NCBI GenBank assembly: GCA_014529385.2
Contig: CM043959.1
Span: 8,459,526-8,523,525 of the forward strand
DNA: 64,000 bases
Origin: Adiantum capillus-veneris
Lineage: Eukaryota > Streptophyta > Polypodiopsida > Polypodiales > Pteridaceae
Reading direction: 5' to 3'
Positions 45,100-57,819 of this stretch are shown one piece after another. Each line of letters starts with the position of its first letter. Position 1 is the stretch's first letter. Both the position numbers and the translations under genes were made by a program. The notes under the pieces are model-generated. The model saw nothing but the letters and a program-made list of their open reading frames with translations. It ran no database searches and had not been told where the DNA came from.

Positions 45100-45450
45100 G
45101 CCAACACTATTTGGAGAGACACCCTCCCTTAACATCTGCTGAAAAACGCCCAAACGGCCTCCTTGGTCCTGCCCTAGTTGGGCATATCTTGCAATCAATG
45201 CATTCCAAGAGACGACATCCTGGACACGAAGCTCCTCAAGTACTTTTCATGCTTTATGAAGTGCACCACATTCGGCATACATGTCGATCAAGGTAGTTTC
45301 AAGCACGACGTTGCATCCATCGAAAATAGCCCAGAGCTCCTTCGCCCTCTTGCCTAGGTTAGGCATATCCTGCAGTCAATGCATTTCAAGAGATGACATA
45401 CTAGAGAGAAAGCTCCTCAAGCACTTTTTGTGCTATATATTCGGATCAGG
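45100..45450 (-). pseudogene. PPR-protein relic, minus strand
   Basis: Minus-strand frames contain TLIDMYAECGALHKA, then KVLEELRVQDVVSWNALIA, RYAQLGQ, and upstream a second, more broken KVLEELSL..NALTAGYA. These are the L- and P-type motifs of PLS-class PPR proteins (MYAKCG, DVVSWNALIAGYAQ). Frame changes between and within motifs show a pseudogene. It is a second PPR relic of the same style as that at 40540, on the opposite strand. Confidence 0.68.
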
Positions 45451-47940
45451 CCAAGTTCTATGGCTATGTGATCATCTCATGAGTTCTAACATTGGTTTAA
45501 GGAATCCCTCGTTTCAATTAGTGGGGTATGTTTATGCACCTCAAAAATCGGTTTTATCCAACCTAAAAATGTATGGGTAATCTTCATAAGAATATTCTCT
45601 TAGCCATGGATATAGACAACTCATCTAAATGGGTAGAAGTGGGAATCTAGGCCAAAGGGCAGCACATGGTGTGCCTAACCTTCAATAAGGCACCAATATT
45701 CAAAGCGGCAAGCAAGCCATTTCCTTTATTACAAAGAACACCGTCATCAAAGTGTCTCAGTAGTTAGAAGATACAAAGTGTCTTAGTAGTTAGAAGATAC
45801 AAAGCCAAATCATTAAGGGGCTCTATGATCTGCATTCTAGATACATATCCATTTGTTGACCATTCAATGAGCCACTCGTCATCATTGGATGCTTCAATGA
45901 CCATGCATCATCCAACACATGGCATTGACTCTTGAAAAGAAACATCCTTATATCATCTCTAGCTCTGCATCAAACTCACCTATCTTCAACCTTCTGTGTG
46001 CTCAAATACTCTCTACTATGCTGCAGGATATATATATACCTGAAAATTCCAAGTTTTTTCACTAATTTTAGCATAGCTCAAAGGGTAGCTACTCATTTTC
46101 AAAGGTTGCAAAAACTATCTACACATCCCTGTTGCTCAGTTTTCCCAGTGCTACAATGTTTCTAAATCGGTGCCGCTCGTTGTTTTTGCCATGGGGCCTA
46201 TCTGTCGTGCCACTGCCACCATCGGCCATGTTGTACATTGCCTCGTGCTTGCTATTGATCTCTATATGTTCCCTCCAACTCTAGAGCTTAAACTCTTTTA
46301 GTCTTACTCAAATAAATTTCAATTCACTGTTAGATGGCGCGCTCTGTATTAGGATCTGTATTACGTGGCCTGGAGGCCATGCATGCAATGGAAGAAGGTG
46401 CTGCTATACAACAACGTGTTGATTTTTATCCATTTCCCTTTGGCATCACCCATCCCCCTTTGTACCATGGCCAACTTCACTCATAGTTTAGCTGTCCCTA
46501 ATTCCTATAACCTGTTGGCCTCAGACTTTCCTTTCAATAGACAACCTTGCAAATTCATCTATACGACTTGCTAAGATTTCACATGTACTAAGGCTCCTCT
46601 ACATCTCACATAGTTTTTTTTGGTGACCTAGAAAGAAGGTTGATGTTCACGAATACCAACTGATGTGAGCTCTTGGGCTACTATTTATAGGGTGGATGAT
46701 TGTTGCTGCAATGGAGGGAGGAATGGGCCAGAGGTGCGGCATGCACCTTGGATAGTGGGTTGGTGAAGGGAAAAATGATTGTTGCTTGACCAAGGAGCAT
46801 ATCGACATCCGAGGAGCAGAGACCTGCTAGGCTGCTTCTGATGAAAGAGTAGAGCTTTAGCAAGTATGGATGTTGAATGGGAGTAGCACGTTGCAATAAG
46901 CGTGCATACACGGAGGACATCGAGGGCGGCTAGACATGGGAGCCACATATGAAATAGAGGAGCAGAGCTACATTGAGTGACCAATTATAGAAATGAGGGC
47001 GTAAATGAGACACTTTGAGGGGGAGGTGTTGAGCGCAATAAGCAAACTTGTTGGAAGGACACTATTGAGGGTGGCGAGACACGGGAAAACACACAAAATG
47101 CGAGGAGACGTCGTGCATGAGCGGGGGTGAGGTGGCAACTTGAGGCCCCTCAGTGATGTTCATGCAGATCAAGGAAATATAGGCTACTACATAGATACAT
47201 AGAGAGGCTACTGCTATTGAATTGCACGAAGTCACCCAAGGACCTCTTCTAGAAGCGCAAGCAATCATCTCGACTTGAACACACGCTTGTTGTTGTGGAG
47301 GGTGTAGCATAAATGGAGCTGGTGAGATTTTTTGGGCGCACAAAAGTAGGCCATGCTTTTTTACATGGGAAGAAAACTCACTTATCTTGCTTTGAAGTGC
47401 ACATTTTCGGGTTGAAAATAAAATGTCATAGCTGTATTTTCATTGGACCTTGATTGACACATTCTCAGCTTAATATCCTGCCATTTTCAAATTCAAAAAT
47501 GCCGGTTGAGAGCAAAAGGAAAGGGAGAAATTTTGCCCCAAAAAAGAAAAAAAAGTGCAAAATTCCAAAAAAACAACCTAATTTCTTACAATTTCCTCTT
47601 GGGAAATTCAAGAAAAGAATTTTTGTATGTTTGAAAAATTGAATTTTCCCGAACACTCACCCCATGATCAAAAGGCAATCCCATAGTGTGTTGAGACAAA
47701 CACTTTCTCAATAATTTGAGATACCTTAGTAATAAAACCAAGCCTACACTTTGAGCAACTAAAATTAAAAAAGAACTTTATTCAGGGACGTTTCAATTGA
47801 TCACCCCTAGATCAACGTGTTTTCTAAGGGTGAAGGACTCGAGTATAGCTACGCCTTGAGTTTGGGGTTCAAAGCAAGCAGGGAGTAGACCATAGAGCAG
47901 AGAGCTCAATCAGCCCCACCACCACTTGGAGCAGAAGGGC
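45451..47940. other. Gene-free stretch
   Basis: No recognisable gene. Contains a two-copy ~26-bp tandem repeat (AAGTGTCTYAGTAGTTAGAA.., 45749-45802) and an A-rich segment at 47510-47650. Longest open frames are under 100 codons and unrecognised. Confidence 0.5.
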
Positions 47941-47951
47941 TCAGAGAGAGA

Positions 47952-48025
<74 letters not shown>
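47941..48025. repeat. (GA)n microsatellite
   Basis: About 40 GA units with one GG interruption near 47953. Confidence 0.95.
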
Positions 48026-48029
<4 letters not shown>

Positions 48030-48193
48030 AGTATCGTCCTCGGAGGTCAAATATGACCTGTGGGACCAAAGTTACATGTGATGTAGTATGCGTATGGCTG
48101 ATGAGTGACTCTCGATGCTCCAAAATTGTGGTGATGAGAGTTGCAATGGAGAGTCTACACTTTGGCTGGGAGAGGAAAGTGTGTAGGTCTAAG

Positions 48194-48778
48194 TTAGACT
48201 GAAAATGTGAGAGAGCAAGTTCGGATGAGACCAAAAGCTGAGCACTCTAGTAGTGTGTGGTACTCAGACTCTCGAACTTGTAGTGAGCATAATGTGCACA
48301 ATCCATTTGACTCTTCTTCATTGCCCCAACGCCCTATCTCACATCGAAGGAAATGGGAGCTAAGCCGAATGGCTACGATAGTTCGTGTTGTCAACAAGGG
48401 GATAGGCTCAAGCATGTAACTATGAGTACGGTTTCCTCTTTTAGCGAAGACCATGGTTTTGTAGTTGGGGGCAATATGGAAGGTGTAATGTATGAAGCGT
48501 GACCCACCGGATTTCTCCCAAGCCGTAATACATTGGCGTTGTAGAAAAGCTTCATTCACTTGGGAGTCAATTGAAGCATCATGTACCAAGTGTAATGCAA
48601 CCCATCTCCCAAACCACTTCTTTATGTCTTGCATCCATCCCGTGCTCAAGATCTTGCTTTTATGCGTCTTTTGAACATTTTTGCTTGCTTCCCATGCAAT
48701 TGTAGGAAGCCGATGTGAGGGGTTTTGACGCATCTTTATCATGTACTCCACAACCCTTTCTATGCCCATAACCTCAAT

Positions 48779-48779
<1 letters not shown>
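48194..48779 (-). pseudogene. LINE ORF2 C-terminal fragment
   Basis: An open minus-strand frame (~195 codons outside the microsatellite) ends with TRTIVAIRLSSHFLRCEIGR followed by LCTLCSLQVRESEYHTLLEC. The spaced CxxC...E.H.L..C is the zinc-finger-like C-terminus of plant and animal LINE reverse transcriptases (R..LA.LRLS.H.L..E.GRW, then C..C...E.E.HFL..C). Upstream, the frame runs into a (GA)n array at 48783, so RT and endonuclease domains are missing, probably through 5' truncation typical of LINE insertion or later loss. A poly-A tail was not identified. Confidence 0.65.
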
Positions 48780-49655
<876 letters not shown>

Positions 49656-49999
49656 TCCTTCCCTCCTTTCTTGAATTTTGGCAAGATTCCAAAATTTCTG
49701 AAAAGAAAATTCCCCCGTCTGATTTTGGTTTGAAGAGAAAAAATCCACCGTCTGATTCTGATTCTGGAGACCGGACTTGACCAATGATAGAGAGGTAGCT
49801 GAAAAGGCTAGTGTAGAGCTCTCATCATCTACACAGACTGATGTCAACCTTCCAGCTGAGAAGGAAAAGCCCTTGACTGAATTCGGAGATGGAACTACCC
49901 AGTATCCTTTCACTGAACGAGCTTCCATTTACCCTTTGCCCTGGATGGCGTCTAAGAAGTCCCAATGTCAGCATTCTCCTTCTGAACGAGTCTGTAAAT

Positions 50000-52531
50000 G
50001 GCCTCCTGCTTAAGCTGATCCCACCTTTTCGTGGTCATCTCCACTTCATAAGGTGTAAGAGGATGATAGGTTTTGGTTTCAGGATCATAGAGCGTGCGTC
50101 TACCTTTGGTGATCCTAGTTCTAGCCAGTTTGTGACAATGTGAAGCTGTATGGATCCATCCTTCTGGGAGAGGCTGATTGGTTTTGATCCGAGCTTCAAA
50201 AATAATCTTTGCCATCTCTCTATACTGTGGTCCTAGGCCTAGTTTAGCCGTAATATCCTTTTCAGGCAGTTTAGAGGATTCAAGAGCAAGTTGCAACAAT
50301 TGATTGGTGATCTTAGTAAGGCCTCTGATCTGAATCTTCCATTGATCCATACACAGTCTGATCCTCTGCACCTCCTGTTTCAGCTCCTGAAGATCATTTA
50401 GTTGGAGAGCATCATTGAACAGTGTTTGGCAAGTTTTCCATTCCATAGTCGATCGCTCATACTAATCCTGGAGGTCATCAATAATCTTGAAATATGTAAG
50501 GCGATCGACTGGTTCTAGATGTTGAGGGTAAAGTGCTGGCAAAAATCTTGGCAATTCTATCTCTCTTGCTGGTAAAGCATACAAAAGAACTGGGGAATCA
50601 GACACAAATTCTAAGAAGTTGAGAACAGGCTGGTTCTCTTACTGCATCATTTTTCTAGTTACTCTCACCAGCTGAAATAGTTTCTGAAGATCAGTGGCAT
50701 GTTCTCGAATTGACATTCTAGTCTGAGGTCCTTTGCTGGTGGCCGTCTGATCTTCAAGAATGGCCCGCACCCTTTGATCCAAAACTCCTCTAGCAATTTG
50801 CATCTGCACCAAAACCTCTTTCAATAGATTCCTGACATCCTTCATACATTTGTATGTTGGCTTGTTTCCCAGCAGAATTTCTAATTCTATAGCCACAGAG
50901 CGACAATCTGCAGTAGACTGTCGTTGCTAATGTGGATTGTTGCTAATGTGGATTGGTCACTCTCTCTTCAGCAGTGATTATCCATTTAGGCACCCTTTCC
51001 AGCAGCTCGACTGTGCTGGGATGTGCAGGTAAATGGTAGGTCTTTTGATCATGAAAAGCAACTAATTTCCAGTGCTCAATCATTTCCCTGGTGCCGACAT
51101 ATAGTCACTGAAAGCGTTTCAAATCAAATAGTAGATCATCATCCTTTAGATATTGCCTGGTTATGGGAGCCTGCTGATGTCTCAATCTCCTATTTAGTGT
51201 GATAAGCTGTAATGAATGCTGCTTATCAATTGCTGGTCCCTTAGCCATAGCTTTACTTTTTCCTTTATCCTCCGTACTGTGTTGTGTACTGGGTCGTCGT
51301 TCTTCTGGCTGATGATTGTCTGACTTCTGTCCTTCATACTGATCTGGCTGGTCTGCCTGTGATGACTGATTTCCTCCAATTGGCCATGTGCCACCAGTAC
51401 CAAGTCCTCCAGGTGGAGATGGAGGAGAGGCATCATCATCATCATCATTAGTATGCCCTTCGTCGGGGTCATCCTCCTCCTTATCTTCTTCTTCTTCCTT
51501 ATCCTCATCTTATTCAAGGAAAGTCTGTTGTTCAATATAATCTAGGATGGCTTGATTTGTCAGAGCATTATTATATTCAGCAACTTTGTCCTGCAAGTCA
51601 CTCTGCATGGTTTCCATAAGAGACTTCAAGTTATCTAGATGAAAAACAGTATTGCCTGATGGAATTAAAATCTCAGCCAAGTTATTATAGATATATCTTT
51701 CAGTGAGGGTATTCTTCAAAGCTTTAGGATGAAGCATCAAGGAGTTGAACTCAACTCTCTTCATTCTCAACATAGTTTTGAACCGATCTGCAGCTCTTTG
51801 TGCTTCATCCTTTTCTTCCTTCATAATTTGCATAGCAGACTCCGCCTTAGCTAGCTTACTTTGTAGTAGCTTAATGGATCTCTCTAAATGAGCTTCAAGT
51901 AGATTGTGGCCCATATTCTGGGATTCTCTTGCTTCCTCCAGCTTCTCAATGTGGGCCTCAGCCTCCTTCAATGTTTGCGGAAAGTATTCACCCCAGTCAT
52001 CCTCATCAATACTTTCAGCTCTGCATACTTCTCAAAAGCTTGCATGTGAACATCCAGATCATCCTTCTTTCCCCCTTTGAATACTGGAAAAGAGATTTTC
52101 AGTGAGGATATGTAATCATGACAATTACCGCTGGTCCTGCCGCTTCTCTTCTTAGAGTTTGAACGCCGCTTTGGAGTCTTCTTATAGTTGTCAGTATCTG
52201 CATCCCAATTAATGTATGTTTCTATCTTTGTGTCAGTTTCCTGTCTGGCTTGTCTACTGGAAGTGTGGAAAGTGCTTTTACTACCTTTGGTACCCTCATC
52301 CCCCTGGTTGGACCGAGAACTTTTGGCCTTGCGTGTTTCCCTTTCTGCCCGTCTGCGTCTAGAGTGACTGGAATGATGTGAGTCCTGCGTTTCCTGAGCA
52401 TGACTGTGCTCCTCATGGGCCTCAGTGTCAGTCACCCTCTCATGCTTAGGGCCTGATTCTCTTCCCGACTCCTTAGGAATAGGATCAAAACAGATGGTTG
52501 GTTTCCGGCCACGAATGGTTTTGGGTGCCAT
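50000..52531 (-). pseudogene. Gag-like polyprotein of gag-only element, broken into fragments
   Basis: The ATG at 52531 starts a basic, Arg/Ser/His-rich N-terminus (52531-~52030) leading to SFPVFKGGKKDDLDVHMQAF and EKYAELK, the start of a capsid-like domain. A frameshift near 52020 moves the match (DEDDWGEYFPQTLKEAEAH) to the next frame, whose open part 51971-51510 is a long predicted coiled coil. Further open segments, 51535-51194 (Pro/Gly/Asp-rich), 50896-50639 and 50446-49952, continue with helical, charged sequence and LPEGWIHTASHCHKLARTRI, but are not recognised. Four or more stops or shifts interrupt it. Such proteins presumably package the RNA while enzymes come from another element. 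Confidence 0.6.
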
Positions 52532-52611
52532 TGCTGTAGCTGAGAACTACCAACTGGGAGAAGAGTGTTCCAATCAATGAGCTTCAGCTCTAGCCACCAT
52601 GATCGCCAAAA

Positions 52612-53112
52612 TGGAATTGGAGCTGATCTCTTGAGATAGCTAATTCTAGTGTTAGAAGCTTACAACTACTGGTTATGTATTAGTTCAGACAGTAGACTGG
52701 ACAAAGGAACAGAAACTGAACGGGAATACATCTACTGGAATAAGAACCAGACTAAGTACTGAGAATGATATTCAGATTCAGATTCAGAGTCAGATTCAAA
52801 GTAATTGAGTACAGAGTAGGTATAACTGGAATATACTGCACTGCTCTAATTGGAATTACAGATGAAAGATTACAATGAAGATGATGTGGCTTATGGACCA
52901 AAAGATGAACAAAGTACAACCGACAAATGGCTTAATGCCTGTTTGTAACTTATGCTCGTAACTGCCAACAACAACTGCCAACCCGATTACAATGTGATCG
53001 GTCCTATTTATATGCCTTGGGTTTACCATGGTAATTACCGTAGTAAGACTGATCCACTGCCTGTCTCACAGGAGCCCGTTCCCACATAGTGAAACTGTCT
53101 CAGCCATCTACA
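52612..53112 (-). repeat. 5' LTR of gag-only element
   Basis: Plus-strand TGGAATTGG start, ..CCATCTACA end. Minus-strand TATA box at 53003-53012. The sequence next to it (minus TTTTGGCGATCATGGTGGCT) should hold the primer site, but I cannot assign a tRNA. Confidence 0.87.
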
Positions 53113-53194
53113 GAGAGAGAGAGAGAGCTTATTGCAGAGGTGTAATAGCTTGCAAAGAAAACCTTCCAGCTTAGGCTGATAGAGGAGGACGACA

Positions 53195-53354
<160 letters not shown>

Positions 53355-53639
53355 CGTTGCGTTATCTGAGCTGTTTCGATTCGGGCCTAGAAAGAAGCCT
53401 CAATTGAGGTGTGGCTTTTTATAGACTCACCATATTGTAGCCTGCGCCCCGCAGACCGATTCTTCTTGTGCACAGCCCGGTGCATTTTTGTTCCGCAACC
53501 AGACGCAAGCGCTCCAGGTATGCTGTCTAAATTGCAAGCACTCCACATAGGCTACTGGCAAGCGATTGTCGAGGGCTGGCACGTGGAGATGACCTCTGCC
53601 TTTTTAATAAAGATATAAGATTGTTGAATATAAGTCAAG

Positions 53640-53714
53640 GGTGAGTTTAGGAAATGAAAAGACCTATGGAAAAGGAAAGTCGAAAGACTTTTTGTGTTAA
53701 TTTAAAGAGAGATT
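53640..53714. repeat. Dispersed ~75-bp repeat, copy 2, between 14-bp direct repeats
   Basis: Same repeat as 44971-45045. AGATTGTTGAATAT occurs on both sides (53618-53631 and 53710-53723), resembling a target duplication or the ends of a small tandem duplication. Confidence 0.7.
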
Positions 53715-53971
53715 GTTGAATATGTTTGGTAAAATTGGGAATATGGAGATGATGCATTTTGAGTGAAGGCTAAGGTTGGACGAAGGAGGGAGCTTTGGAG
53801 TATGTGGCATGTGGAGTGTATATCCGGAACTCTCTTCCCCCTTTCTTGTCGAGACCGTCCATCGAGACTCTCTCCTCGTCCCCACATGATCACATTTGTC
53901 TCTCGCAAATACACTCGAAGGCACAACAACAATCACAGCCTCACAGGAACTGCAACAGAGAGAGAATGTGA

Positions 53972-54106
<135 letters not shown>

Positions 54107-54519
54107 TCAGCCAGCAGGATTGTGTGGCGATACCTGATGCACGCATCCAAGGCGTGGATGCTATGATTGCGTGTTGTGGGCGGGATTGTGGAGAGAAAGG
54201 TTGCCAAGCAGGGGCACTCTTGCACAGGCGGTAGAAGGCATAGGCAAAGGGTTACTTTGGGATATCGGGACGGATTGTGGGAGAGAGTTGGGTTTTGTTT
54301 GAAGTGAGCAAATAAGTGAGCGGGGGATCTCGTAGCCATTGCGAGGAGAGGACGGGTGCATGCAGAGATCGAAGAGCTAGGAGGGGTGAGTTTGGCAAAA
54401 AGAAAGGCGCATAGTGTTGTTGTTGCTCAAGGCACCGGCGGGGGAGAAGCCGTAGCAGGGCTGAATGAAAGCTCGAGGGAAGGGGGAGGCAGGCAAGGGG
54501 GGGGGGGGGCAAATAGACT

Positions 54520-56531
54520 CTGAGATGCTTGTATGAGGGCATTTTGCCTGACCATACCATCTCTGGCACTGAATCCTTCTGCAAAACCTTGTTAGGAGAT
54601 CTATTTACAAGATGAACAGCTGTTGATACAGCTTCAGCCCAAAACCCATTTGGCAGCTGTGCATTAGACAACATACTTCTGACCTTCTCTTGTATGTTCC
54701 TATTCATCCTCTCATCAACACCATTTTGAGGAGGATTGTAAGGAGCAGTAAGTTCATGTTTTATACCTTTTGACTCACAAAAGTCTTGAAAGGCCTTTGA
54801 AACATACTCTCCACCATTGTCAGTGCGTAAACATTTAAGCTTCTTGCCACTCTGATTCTCCACAAGTGTCACAAACTTTTTGAAAACACTAAACGCTTCA
54901 TCCTTGTGCTTGAGAAAGTAAACCCATACTTTCCTCGAGTAATCATCTATAAATGTCATAAATTAAGAAGCTCCCCCTAGAGATAGGTTAGGCATAGATC
55001 CACACAAATCACTATGAACAAGTGCCAACTGTGTATCTCTTCTACTGCTTCTATGCTTATGTGGCTACTGTGTTTGCTTACCATACAGACAATGTTCACA
55101 GAATTCAAAATCATTAAATGAAAAGCCAGGCAAATAACCAGAACGAGACAAGATTTCCATTCCCTTCTTCGACATATGTCCTAACCGGCTATGCCACAAA
55201 GAAACGTTCGGCTGCTCAGTTACATTGATTACATTTTTTGAGACATTTGATACATAAATCATGTAAAGTCCTCCAGACTTTACTCCATGTGCTACTGTCA
55301 TAGAACCCTTGGATATCTTCCACATGTTCTGTCCAAAAGTGGTGACGTAGCCAGCATCATCAAGTAAACCTGTGCTGATCAAGCTCTTTGTAATTGTGGG
55401 AACATGTCTCACATTCTTCAGCGTGAAAGAAGAGCCATTCTGAAACTTCAATTGAACATCTCCAACACCTAAGATCTCACATGTCTGCCCATTGCCTAGC
55501 CGAACATGATCTTTAGTGGTCACATAAGAACTAAACCACTCCTTGTTTGGAGACACATGAAGTGATGCCTTTGAGTCTATAATCCAGTCACTCAGTGCAT
55601 TTCCATCAGATGCTGTAAGAAGAGCTGAGTCCATTGTATTCTTCAAGAAGTAGATGTCTCCTGACACTAGACAGTCATCCTCTGCAATAGTGTTTGTCAC
55701 ATTTATTTCTTGAATCTTCACTGAGGACTTGTTCTTCTCACCATGGTCTTCAGCTTTCTCTTTGCCTTTTTCTGCTTTCCATTCTCTGCAGTCTCTTTTC
55801 ATGTGACCCTTCTTGCCACAATGGTAGCATTCTATCTCACTCTTGCCTTTAGCACTGCGGGACTTGCTACGAGACTGATTCCTTTTTCCACCTTTGTACT
55901 TTTCTTTGGTCCTTCCCCTGACAACTAAGGCTGTTCCTTTGCCTTTGTCCATTGTCTTTCTATTGGTTTCTTCAGTAAGCAGACTTCCTTCTACACCTGC
56001 TATGTTCAAACCATCTGGAGGTGCAGAATTACTCAAAGCTGTGCGAAAAGTGTCCCAACTTTCCGGCAATGTGATCAACAGGAACATAGCTCTAACAGGT
56101 TCATCAAACTTGACACCTTGAGCTGACAACTGACTATAGATTGTGTTGAATTCATTCAGATGATTGGACATAGATGTCCCTTCTTTCATCTTCAAGTCAA
56201 CAAGCTTCTTAAGCCAGTATACCTGTGAAGCTGCACTCTGCTTCTCATAAAGATCACTCAGCTTTAACCATGCTTGATAAGCCGACATCTCGTCTGCTAC
56301 ATTGAAGTAAACGCTTTCTGCCAAAGTCAGCATAATGGTAGAAAGTGCCAATTCATCCATTTCGCTCCATTCATCTTCGTCCATATCTTCTGGTTTTATC
56401 CCCTTGAGATTTATAGGTTTTATCTGCTTCTTTTGTACCAACACGTGCCAAATTTGCTGCTTCCACAATGGAAAATTGGTTCCATCCAGCTTCTTGATAT
56501 TGTAAAGAGCAGTGTCTTGTGATCCAGCCAT
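54520..56531 (-). pseudogene. Copia Gag-protease-integrase fragment
   Basis: Starts at ATG 56531. Gag (NIKKLDGTNFPLWKQQIWHV; YWLKKLVDLKMKEGTSMSNH), zinc knuckle CYHCGKKGHMKRDC, protease WIIDSKASLHVSP with DSK in place of DSG, Gag-pre-integrase (LWHSRLGHMSKKGMEILSRS), integrase core (HSDLCGSMPN, TDNGGEYVSKAF, PPQNGVDERMNRN). Gag to pre-integrase (56531-55065) is fully open. A TAG at ~55063 and a TAA at ~54964 interrupt the integrase in the same frame; there is no indel. In the segment PPQNGVDERMN, Asp replaces the usual Ala before the catalytic Glu. The frame exits into unrelated sequence at ~54511. Confidence 0.9.
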
Positions 56532-57614
56532 AGCTATGCTTCATAGTAGTTTACTTTCCTGGGAAAAATTCGGCAGAGTTTCCCCTGTAAACTGACCTCT
56601 GAACCAATATCAACATGTCAAGTGAACCAAGAAAGCTTCAGATTGTGCATAATTTTCGGCAGAGTCTCCTTTGTAAAATGGCTCTGGTGTACTAAAAAAC
56701 AGACCAAAAAACCGCTCAAAAACACTGTCTCTCTGACACTGTAAGCTGTGGGTAAACCTGTCCTGCACCTGTCCTGTCTCTGACTGTCCTGTCACTGTCC
56801 TGTAAGCATAGACTGCGACAATGCCTCAATGGCAGTAAAGCAAAGATGCAATCCCAACTGTCTAACTCACAGTCAATACATCCTAGCTACCTATCTAAGG
56901 GTGCTCGAGGGATCGCTCCAAGACCTGTATCACCGAAAGGATCTCAACATTCGAGAATCCCCCAGCTCAATAAAACCTCACTCGACCCTCAACAAAGGAT
57001 GCAGTAAATCTGACAGTACATAGACTTCCCACAAAGTCATACATCCACAAATTTCCCACTGTATGCTGTAATCGTTGCGGCGGTTGTTTGCTGCGTGACT
57101 CACAGCCAGCAAACCCTCAACAGACATACATCATCTCTGACAATACATCCCATGTGGAATTACCTGCAATGTCAGGATGAAATTTGGAATATCAAGCAGC
57201 AAACACAAGCTACCTGATGAACTAGTGGATGTCGCCTACAGTCTGTGTGTAGATGCACCCGTGTCGTATGTGACACGCCTCCAAGAACTGTGAGCCATCC
57301 TTCTATGTGTAGACAGCCACAAACCAACACTCTGGGAGTGTCGATATCCTCAGCACCTACAGTCGTAGGCCGAAAACCCCAAATTTGCAGAGTCGGATCT
57401 GCACCCGTCGAGACCACGTAGTCGAAAATTGCCTGCGCAGACCTTTGTCGAAGCCGAACAGTGGCCGAGGTGACCTCAGAATGAAAATCTGACAACACCA
57501 AGCCCTTCGGATTCTCCCACGAGATTTGGGGCCGTGTCTTCGCCTGTCGAATTTCACTCCAATCTAAGTTGGTGACTCTAGCCTCCTGTAGTGCTGCCCC
57601 GAGCCTCGATCTGA

Positions 57615-57626
57615 GCTCTGATACCA
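57615..57626 (-). promoter_or_regulatory. Primer-binding site of truncated copia element
   Basis: Minus strand TGGTATCAGAGC, exact initiator-Met match, two bases from the LTR. Confidence 0.92.
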
Positions 57627-57628
57627 GT

Positions 57629-57819
57629 TGAAGGAGTACCAGCGGAAGTGCGACGCGAGAGAGAGTGCAAGAAGAAGAGCACGACGATATGGTGAACTCA
57701 CTCTACTGTAATGTGTAGAGCATAGCGAGTTTTATTAGGTTTTTACAAAACAATATGTGTACATACCTGGCGGCCTGCCCACTTACCTGGGTGACCACAT
57801 TGGGCTTTATACCCCAACA
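57629..57819 (-). repeat. 5' LTR of truncated copia element (191 bp)
   Basis: Minus-strand TGTTGGGGTATAAAGCCC... to ..CTCCTTCA: classic copia ends. A TATA-like word lies near the start. Confidence 0.85.

Larger units (their letters stand above)
54511..57819 (-). mobile_element. Truncated Ty1/copia element (5' half)
   Basis: Minus strand: LTR (57629-57819), primer site, leader, Gag, protease, and integrase to about 54511, where the coding match (KMPSYKHLRV) stops at a poly-G run (54499-54509). RT, RNase H and 3' LTR are absent. Confidence 0.88.
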
